From the NCBI RefSeq assembly GCF_021172165.1, contig NZ_CP089096.1, positions 1,798,001-1,862,000 on the forward strand: a DNA stretch of 64,000 nucleotides, in the 5' to 3' direction. The stretch's first letter is position 1; each line of letters opens with the position of its first letter. The translations under genes were made by a program, and so were the position numbers. A model generated the notes under the pieces. The model made no database searches, was not told the origin of the DNA, and was given only the letters and a program-made list of their open reading frames with translations. The stretch is from Flavobacterium channae. Lineage in GTDB: Bacteria > Bacteroidota > Bacteroidia > Flavobacteriales > Flavobacteriaceae. Positions 57,730 to 64,000 of this stretch are shown one piece after another.

Positions 57730-58284
57730 ATGGCTCAAACTCCTTCTAACATGTTACCACTAGGCACTATTGCTCCAGATTTCAATTTGAAAGATACTAA
57801 TGCTACTGATTTTAAAACTTTTTCTGATTGTAAAGGTGAAAAAGGAACAGTAGTGATGTTTATTTGCAATCATTGTCCGTTTGTGCATCATGTGATGGAA
57901 GAAGTAATTCGTGTGGTGAATGATTATCGTGTGCAAGGCATTGGATTTGTGGCGATTTCAAGTAATGATGTTGTAAAATATCCACAAGATGCACCCGAAT
58001 TAATGACCGAATTTGCCTTTGAAAACGGATTTGAATTCCCATATTTATATGATGAAACTCAAGAAGTAGCCAAAGCTTACGATGCGGCTTGTACGCCTGA
58101 TTTTTATCTTTTTGACAATCAAAACAAACTAGTTTACCGCGGACAATTAGATGACAGCCGACCAGCCAACGGCATTCCATTAAGTGGTTCCGATTTACGA
58201 AGTGCAATTGATGGTGTGGTTATGAATAGATTAATTAATCCAGAGCAGAAACCTAGTATTGGTTGTAATATTAAGTGGAAGTAA
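57730..58284 (+). CDS. Thioredoxin-family (AhpC/TSA-like) protein
   Basis: This 184-residue thioredoxin-fold protein starts with the peroxiredoxin-like GTIAPDFNLKDTNATDFKTF. It carries the redox-type motif CNHC (Cys46, Cys49) in MFICNHCPFVHHV and the cis-Pro segment ACTPDFYLFD. No signal peptide is seen, so it is cytoplasmic. Proteins of this group are usually annotated as thioredoxin-family with no known partner. It stands alone with no clear TAnnTTTG box in the preceding bases. Confidence 0.88.
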   Translation: MAQTPSNMLPLGTIAPDFNLKDTNATDFKTFSDCKGEKGTVVMFICNHCPFVHHVMEEVIRVVNDYRVQGIGFVAISSNDVVKYPQDAPELMTEFAFENGFEFPYLYDETQEVAKAYDAACTPDFYLFDNQNKLVYRGQLDDSRPANGIPLSGSDLRSAIDGVVMNRLINPEQKPSIGCNIKWK

Positions 58285-58309
58285 AAAAGTATTTAGTGGT
58301 CAGAAAAAA

Positions 58310-58813
58310 CTACTTTCTAACTAAAATCACTTCAATTGGATTATTACTTCTTGGTCCGAAAGTTCTGGCTTGGCGTTCGTTTTCACTCGAACACAAAATA
58401 TACATATTAAAAACTTGCAATTGGACTAATTGCTCATTGTATTTCCCTTTTGTATCTTGAATTTTAATATAGAATTCTTCTGCAGGAAAGGTATTGGTTA
58501 CTGAAAGTAAGTAGGTATCTCCAGCATAAGGAAAAAACCATTTTTCGGGTTCGTTTGGTTTGCTTATTAAATGATTTCGAGTAAAAACCAAAGCTTGATT
58601 ACCGTATTTCCAACTGTATTTATTATTCTCATTGATGACTTCTTCTCCTTTTTCGTTAACCAACGTGATTTTTAAATCGGGAATATTATCTGTTTTTCCT
58701 TCTTCATGGGCTTTTACAACCAAATACGAAGTAAAATCAAACCCACAATGCGGCACTTGCCCGAATGAGATCAGAGAAAGAAGAAGAAAGAAAAATAATA
58801 TTTTGGTTTTCAT
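58310..58813 (-). CDS. Hypothetical secreted protein
   Basis: This 167-residue protein has a signal peptide ending at SFGQ. The mature part begins VPHCGFDFTSYLVVKAHEEG and contains beta-strand segments (DLKITLVNEKGEEVI, TYLLSVTNTFPAEEFYIKIQ). A second Cys is in MYILCSSENERQA, so a periplasmic disulfide is possible. I do not recognise the family; an Ig-like or CarboxypepD_reg-like fold is a guess. Confidence 0.65.
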   Translation of the reverse strand: MKTKILFFFLLLSLISFGQVPHCGFDFTSYLVVKAHEEGKTDNIPDLKITLVNEKGEEVINENNKYSWKYGNQALVFTRNHLISKPNEPEKWFFPYAGDTYLLSVTNTFPAEEFYIKIQDTKGKYNEQLVQLQVFNMYILCSSENERQARTFGPRSNNPIEVILVRK

Positions 58814-58929
58814 AGCTTGGAATTATGGGTAAAAATACAAAAATGATACCAAAGAAAAAATCCCAAGACTAAGTCTCAGGATTTCTTTTAAATATACTTT
58901 TTACTTTTAGCTTTTTACTTTGGACTTAA

Positions 58930-59862
58930 TTATTTAACATCCATTAATTCTACATCAAATACTAAAGTTGCATCTGGTGGAATAACCCCTCCAGCACCTC
59001 TAGAACCGTATCCTAAATAAGATGGAATTACAAAACGAGCTTTGTCTCCCACTTTCAATAAAGCAATACCTTCGTCCCAACCTTCGATAACTTGTCCAAC
59101 ACCTAAAGTGAAGTCAATTGGTTGTTTTCTTTTGTAGGAAGAATCAAAAACTTGTCCATTTTCTAATGCTCCTTGATAATGAACTGATACTTTTTTACCG
59201 TTTTCAGCTTGTTTACCAGTTCCTTTTTGGATGATTTGGTAACGTAAACCACTTTCAGTCTTTTGAAAACCAGCAGCTAATTTTTCCAAAGCTTCCTCTG
59301 CCATTTTTTTTTGCTCTGCAATTCTTTTTTCTCTTGAACCTTCAAATGTTCTGAAAGCTTCGATAGCATTCCATTTTTGAGCTTCTTCTCCTACTCTTAC
59401 AATTTCTAACGTATCAATCGTATCCCCTTGAGCAATTGCATCTACCACATCTTGTCCTTCGACAACGTGACCAAAAACTGTGTGTTTTCCGTCTAACCAA
59501 GCCGTTTCAATATGTGTAATGAAGAATTGAGAACCATTTGTTCCAGGTCCAGCGTTTGCCATCGATAAAACTCCAGGTCCATCGTGACGTAAAGTTGGGT
59601 GAAACTCATCATCAAAGTTGTAACCAGGACCACCTGTTCCTTGCCCTTGAGGACAACCACCTTGTATCATAAAATCAGGAATTACACGGTGAAATTTTAA
59701 TCCGTCGTAATATGGTTTTCCCATTGGACGTGCTGAATTTTCTAATTGACCTTCTGCTAATCCTACGAAATTCCCAACCGTTCCTGGTGTTAAATCGTGC
59801 GTTAATTTTACTAAAATAGTACCTCTTGAAGTATTGAATTTAGCGTATATTCCGTTTTCCAT
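58930..59862 (-). CDS. Cyclophilin-FKBP fusion peptidyl-prolyl isomerase
   Basis: This 310-residue protein joins two unrelated prolyl isomerases. A cyclophilin domain covers about residues 5-160 ([35 protein letters not shown], and [14 protein letters not shown]). A charged helical linker follows (about 165-200, [17 protein letters not shown]), then an FKBP domain (about 205-308; [39 protein letters not shown] and [13 protein letters not shown]). No signal peptide is seen, so it acts in the cytoplasm. Such dual immunophilins are known in Flavobacterium relatives and a few other lineages. Both sets of active-site residues look intact. Confidence 0.93.
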   Translation of the reverse strand: MENGIYAKFNTSRGTILVKLTHDLTPGTVGNFVGLAEGQLENSARPMGKPYYDGLKFHRVIPDFMIQGGCPQGQGTGGPGYNFDDEFHPTLRHDGPGVLSMANAGPGTNGSQFFITHIETAWLDGKHTVFGHVVEGQDVVDAIAQGDTIDTLEIVRVGEEAQKWNAIEAFRTFEGSREKRIAEQKKMAEEALEKLAAGFQKTESGLRYQIIQKGTGKQAENGKKVSVHYQGALENGQVFDSSYKRKQPIDFTLGVGQVIEGWDEGIALLKVGDKARFVIPSYLGYGSRGAGGVIPPDATLVFDVELMDVK

Positions 59863-59887
59863 GCTTTTGTTTTTAAATTTGAAAGTG

Positions 59888-59895
59888 CAAAATTA
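59888..59895 (-). promoter_or_regulatory. -7 promoter element of the cyclophilin-FKBP gene
   Basis: The minus strand reads TAATTTTG. A second identical box sits immediately upstream at 59896-59903, so the exact start site is ambiguous. Confidence 0.55.
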
Positions 59896-59908
59896 CAAAA
59901 TTAATTGG

Positions 59909-59916
59909 TAGTTTTG
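59909..59916 (+). promoter_or_regulatory. -7 promoter element of the methyltransferase gene at 59937
   Basis: TAGTTTTG matches TAnnTTTG, 20 bases before the ATG and only six bases from the divergent promoter boxes. Confidence 0.6.
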
Positions 59917-59936
59917 ATAAACAAATATCGATTCGA

Positions 59937-60746
59937 ATGGAAGCTAATGATTACCTTAATATCAACAAACAGACTTGGAATAACAAAGTAGAGATTCATA
60001 TAAACTCTGATTTCTATGACATGGAAGGTTTTCTGAAAGGAAAATCAACATTAAATTCGATTGAATTGGATTTACTTGGAGATGTTTCAGACAAAAAAGT
60101 GTTGCACTTACAATGTCATTTCGGTCAAGACACCATGACTTTAGCTAGAATGGGCGCCAAAGCTACCGGAATTGATTTGTCTGACAAAGCCATTGAAAAA
60201 GCTAGAGAAATCAACAATAATTTGAATTTAGATGCAACTTTCATTTGTTGCGATATTTATGATTTGCCGAATCATTTAGACGAAAAATTCGATATTGTTT
60301 TCACAAGTTATGGCACAATTGGTTGGTTTCCCGATTTAGACAAATGGGGAAAAATAATTTCGCATTTCTTAAAACCTGATGGAAAATTTGTCTTTGCCGA
60401 ATTCCATCCTGTAGTTTGGATGTTTGACAATAATTTTAAAGAGGTTTTCTATAATTATTTCAATGTCGAACCTATTTTAGAAGACGAATCGGGAACTTAT
60501 GCCGATAAAGAAGCTTCACTTCAAACCACAACCATTACTTGGAATCATCCGATTTCAGAAGTCTTAAACGCTTTGATTTCAAATGAATTGGCTATTAATT
60601 GTTTTAACGAATTTGATTATTCTCCTTACAATTGTTTCAATCAAACCGAAGAATTTGATTCCGAAGGTTCGGAAAAAAAATTCCGAATCAAGCATTTGGA
60701 AAACAAAATTCCAATGGTATATTCGCTTTCGGCAACTAAAAAATAA
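59937..60746 (+). CDS. Class I SAM-dependent methyltransferase
   Basis: This 269-residue protein has the Rossmann-type methyltransferase core. [20 protein letters not shown] is motif I (a QCHFG variant of the usual GxGxG), GIDLSDKAI is the acidic strand, and [17 protein letters not shown] is the motif IV region. The substrate is unknown; the QCHFGQDT variant is typical of a common but uncharacterised bacterial group. trmD follows 17 bases later with its own promoter box at the very end of this gene's 3' region. Confidence 0.88.
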   Translation: MEANDYLNINKQTWNNKVEIHINSDFYDMEGFLKGKSTLNSIELDLLGDVSDKKVLHLQCHFGQDTMTLARMGAKATGIDLSDKAIEKAREINNNLNLDATFICCDIYDLPNHLDEKFDIVFTSYGTIGWFPDLDKWGKIISHFLKPDGKFVFAEFHPVVWMFDNNFKEVFYNYFNVEPILEDESGTYADKEASLQTTTITWNHPISEVLNALISNELAINCFNEFDYSPYNCFNQTEEFDSEGSEKKFRIKHLENKIPMVYSLSATKK

Positions 60747-60751
60747 ACTCC

Positions 60752-60759
60752 TATCTTTG
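60752..60759 (+). promoter_or_regulatory. -7 promoter element four bases before the trmD ATG
   Basis: TATCTTTG-CAAC-ATG. The spacing predicts a transcription start at the first base of the start codon. Confidence 0.55.
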
Positions 60760-60763
60760 CAAC

Positions 60764-61441
60764 ATGCGAATTGATATTATTACCGTTTTACCAGAATTAA
60801 TGCGAAGTCCATTTGAGGCTTCAATAATGAAACGTGCTATTCAAAAAGAATTGGTAGAAGTACATTTTCACAATTTAAGAGATTACACTACCAATAAACA
60901 AAGAAGTGTGGATGATTATCAATTTGGTGGAGGTGCTGGTATGGTAATGATGGTGCAACCCATAGACGATTGTATTTCGAAACTAAAAAGTGAAAGAACT
61001 TACGACGAAATTATATACATGACGCCAGATGGTGAAACCCTTAATCAAAAAATGGCGAACTCAATTTCGATGTATGAAAATATAATGATTTTGTGTGGCC
61101 ATTACAAAGGTGTTGATCAACGTGTACGCGACATGCACATAACACGAGAAATTTCGATTGGTGATTATGTATTGAGTGGTGGAGAAATTGGAGCAATTGT
61201 TTTCTGCGATGCTATTATTAGGTTAATTCCAGGAGTTTTGAGTGATGAAACTTCAGCATTAACAGATAGTTTCCAAGATAATTTATTATCTCCTCCTATT
61301 TATACTCGTCCTGCTGAATATAAAGGATTGAAAGTTCCTGAAGTACTATTGAGTGGTAATTTTGGAAAAATTGAAAAATGGCGTGAGGACATGGCTTATG
61401 AGCATACCAAAAATAGAAGACCCGATTTATTAGAAGACTAA
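60764..61441 (+). CDS. trmD: tRNA (guanine-N1-)-methyltransferase
   Basis: This 225-residue SPOUT enzyme methylates G37 of tRNA and is needed for reading-frame maintenance. [20 protein letters not shown], the Gly-rich [12 protein letters not shown], the knot motifs [12 protein letters not shown] and [15 protein letters not shown], and the C-terminal [11 protein letters not shown] are all present. The final DLLED is typical of the family. rplS, often near trmD in bacteria, follows after one intervening gene (the BLUF protein). Confidence 0.96.
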   Translation: MRIDIITVLPELMRSPFEASIMKRAIQKELVEVHFHNLRDYTTNKQRSVDDYQFGGGAGMVMMVQPIDDCISKLKSERTYDEIIYMTPDGETLNQKMANSISMYENIMILCGHYKGVDQRVRDMHITREISIGDYVLSGGEIGAIVFCDAIIRLIPGVLSDETSALTDSFQDNLLSPPIYTRPAEYKGLKVPEVLLSGNFGKIEKWREDMAYEHTKNRRPDLLED

Positions 61442-61492
61442 TTTTTTTAGTTTTATTTTTTTTGTAAATTTAAGGTACTAATTTCTACCAAG

Positions 61493-61915
61493 ATGCAACG
61501 CATAATATATTTAAGCTCAGGAGTAAAAATTTTTTCTGACGAAGAAATCAATGAGCTATTAAATGTTTCAAGAGTTAATAATCAAAAAAGTGGTATAACA
61601 GGATTACTGCTTTATTCAGATGGTAATTTCATGCAAATTTTAGAAGGGAAAAAAGAAGCAATTGAAAACACTTATAGTAAAATCCTAACCGACTCAAGAC
61701 ATAGAAACATAATACTGATTTCAAATGAGACCATTAAGAAGAGAAACTTTTCAGAATGGAAAATGGGATATAGTGTTATCAATCCTGATTTTCTGAAAAA
61801 ACATCCAGAAATTAATCCTTTTAAAGTTCAAAAAACTTCGAAAATAGATACAATAATAACCACTTTTATAGAAACATTTTTAAATTCATTCCGAAATACA
61901 GTACTTTACAATTAA
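61493..61915 (+). CDS. BLUF-domain blue-light photoreceptor
   Basis: This 140-residue single BLUF domain (about 1-93) has a short C-terminal helical extension. The FAD-binding photocycle residues are in register with the well-studied AppA protein: Tyr6, Asn30, Gln48, Trp89 and Met91 correspond in spacing to Tyr21, Asn45, Gln63, Trp104 and Met106. Light switching is therefore plausible. There is no fused output domain (no EAL or cyclase). It lies between trmD and rplS with no signalling gene nearby, so the partner is unknown. Confidence 0.9.
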   Translation: MQRIIYLSSGVKIFSDEEINELLNVSRVNNQKSGITGLLLYSDGNFMQILEGKKEAIENTYSKILTDSRHRNIILISNETIKKRNFSEWKMGYSVINPDFLKKHPEINPFKVQKTSKIDTIITTFIETFLNSFRNTVLYN

Positions 61916-61954
61916 AAATGAGTACAAAAGTTTTGGATTTTAAATAAAATAACT

Positions 61955-61962
61955 TAATTTTG
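61955..61962 (+). promoter_or_regulatory. -7 promoter element of rplS
   Basis: TAATTTTG followed by CACCC matches the strong-promoter context also seen before the helicase gene at 40283. Confidence 0.7.
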
Positions 61963-61966
61963 CACC

Positions 61967-62035
61967 CACTTTGAACCAACCTCTGGCGATAGACGTGTAT
62001 GTTGCTTTAAATCAAACTTTTATAATACTAAGACT
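61967..62035 (+). promoter_or_regulatory. Structured mRNA leader of rplS (candidate L19 autoregulatory leader)
   Basis: The 69-base leader can fold with an outer pair TTTGA (61970-61974) / TCAAA (62012-62016), an inner CAAC (61977-61980) / GTTG (62001-62004) and a small TCT/AGA hairpin. The middle (CTCTGGCGATAGACGTG) is unusually GC-rich for an intergenic region here. Ribosomal proteins often repress their own mRNA through such leaders. As I recall, a leader of this kind has been proposed for flavobacterial L19. Confidence 0.45.
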
Positions 62036-62392
62036 ATGTCAAATTTAGTTGATTTCGTTAATAACGAATTTGTTACAAAAAAAGATTTCCCTGAGTTTGG
62101 TGCTGGTGATACAATCACTGTGTACTATGAAATTAAAGAGGGTGAAAAAACTAGAACTCAGTTCTTCAAAGGAGTTGTAATCCAAAGAAGAGGTGCTGGA
62201 GCAACTGAAACTTTCACAATTCGTAAAATGTCTGGTTCTGTTGGTGTAGAGCGTATCTTCCCAGTTAACATGCCAGCTTTACAAAAAGTTGAAGTTAACC
62301 AAAGAGGTAAAGTTCGTAGAGCTCGTATCTACTACTTCAGAGATCTTACTGGTAAAAAAGCTAAAATCAAAGAAAGAAGATACAAAAACTAA
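62036..62392 (+). CDS. rplS: 50S ribosomal protein L19
   Basis: This 118-residue bL19 lies at the 30S-50S interface. The conserved PEFGAGDTITVYYEIKEGEK, TRTQFFKGVVIQRRGAG and the C-terminal signature VRRARIYYFRDLTGKKAKIK plus ERR are all present. The length is normal. It is transcribed alone from a strong-looking promoter with a folded leader and ends at a terminator. Codon use looks more selected than in neighbours, as expected for a ribosomal protein. Confidence 0.98.
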   Translation: MSNLVDFVNNEFVTKKDFPEFGAGDTITVYYEIKEGEKTRTQFFKGVVIQRRGAGATETFTIRKMSGSVGVERIFPVNMPALQKVEVNQRGKVRRARIYYFRDLTGKKAKIKERRYKN

Positions 62393-62408
62393 TTCTTCTT
62401 TTATTCAT

Positions 62409-62441
62409 AAAAAAAGCCGCAACTATGTTGTGGCTTTTTTT
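62409..62441 (+). terminator. Terminator of rplS
   Basis: AAAAAGCCGCAAC / GTTGTGGCTTTTT pairs fully with one G-U around the loop TAT and continues into a T run. Confidence 0.9.
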
Positions 62442-62497
62442 ATTGAATTTTATTCGATTTTTAAGTAAAATCACCTAATTATTTCTTAGTAATTTCC

Positions 62498-62505
62498 TAT
62501 ATTTG
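62498..62505 (+). promoter_or_regulatory. -7 promoter element of the isocitrate dehydrogenase gene
   Basis: TATATTTG matches TAnnTTTG, 43 bases before the ATG. Confidence 0.6.
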
Positions 62506-62536
62506 GCAGATTTATTAAAACATATACAACATATAA

Positions 62537-64000
<1,464 letters not shown>

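Overview
The window looks like a chromosomal segment of a Flavobacterium-type member of the Bacteroidota. The support is consistent: the DNA is strongly AT-rich. About thirty genes are preceded by the Bacteroidota -7 promoter element TAnnTTTG rather than an E. coli-type -10, and almost none has a purine-rich Shine-Dalgarno. Secreted proteins have the ...FSQ or ...FAQ signal-peptide ends and short lipoboxes typical of the group. Several proteins belong to Bacteroidota-specific families (DUF4834, CCC-motif membrane protein, serine-palmitoyltransferase-like enzyme, zinc-less sirtuin). I see no tRNA, rRNA, CRISPR array, insertion sequence, integrase or prophage gene. Coding density is high and no gap exceeds 300 bases (the largest, about 240-250 bases, are at 38688-38935 and 57488-57729).

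Layout. 1-1757: a vWA-type membrane protein running off the left edge, transcribed after fabG. 1848-3032: a di-haem cytochrome c peroxidase gene broken by three nonsense codons. 3112-7800: a TetR-controlled MFS drug-efflux operon (regulator, TolC-like, EmrA-like, EmrB-like) with a doubled palindromic operator. 7802-12695: rluD and a PASTA protein on the minus strand, then ddl-coaD and a SulP transporter. 12781-16863: a methyltransferase, an M14 peptidase, an unknown membrane-anchored protein and a patatin. 16937-22712: a second tripartite pump (RND type). 22816-29453: an unknown secreted protein, Nudix, pyrE, SRPBCC protein, cysteine desulfurase, lipoprotein, Smr protein, small membrane proteins and a secreted repeat protein. 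29545-35175: a polysaccharide-type operon (YfhO-like, glycosyltransferase, flippase) preceded by a DUF4834 gene. 35283-43691: an outer-membrane transporter-like protein, acyltransferase-like protein, SPT-like enzyme, a candidate small RNA, rdgB, a TRIC-like channel, a DEAD-box helicase, a secreted CarboxypepD_reg-like protein and trmH. 43744-52973: ECF sigma/anti-sigma pair, sirtuin, purB, polysaccharide deacetylase, KefB-like antiporter, CAP protein, unknown protein and guaB. 53087-64000: a P-type ATPase, HMG-CoA lyase, pyrD, thioredoxin-like protein, unknown secreted protein, cyclophilin-FKBP fusion, methyltransferase, trmD, BLUF photoreceptor, rplS and a monomeric isocitrate dehydrogenase cut by the right edge.

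How it fits together. Most genes are housekeeping: fatty acid, CoA, pyrimidine, purine and peptidoglycan precursor synthesis, rRNA/tRNA modification and translation. Two complete tripartite pumps lie within 20 kb. I did not find a convincing undescribed multi-gene system. The strongest unexplained signals are non-coding: a promoter-plus-terminator unit that looks like a ~70-nt small RNA (38817-38896), a 17-bp perfect inverted repeat bracketing the promoter and start codon of one gene (42186-42260), four genes whose TAnnTTTG box sits exactly four bases before the ATG (implying leaderless mRNAs), and several dispersed intergenic inverted repeats. Starts were moved from the longest possible ORF wherever the longer ORF began inside the promoter box.
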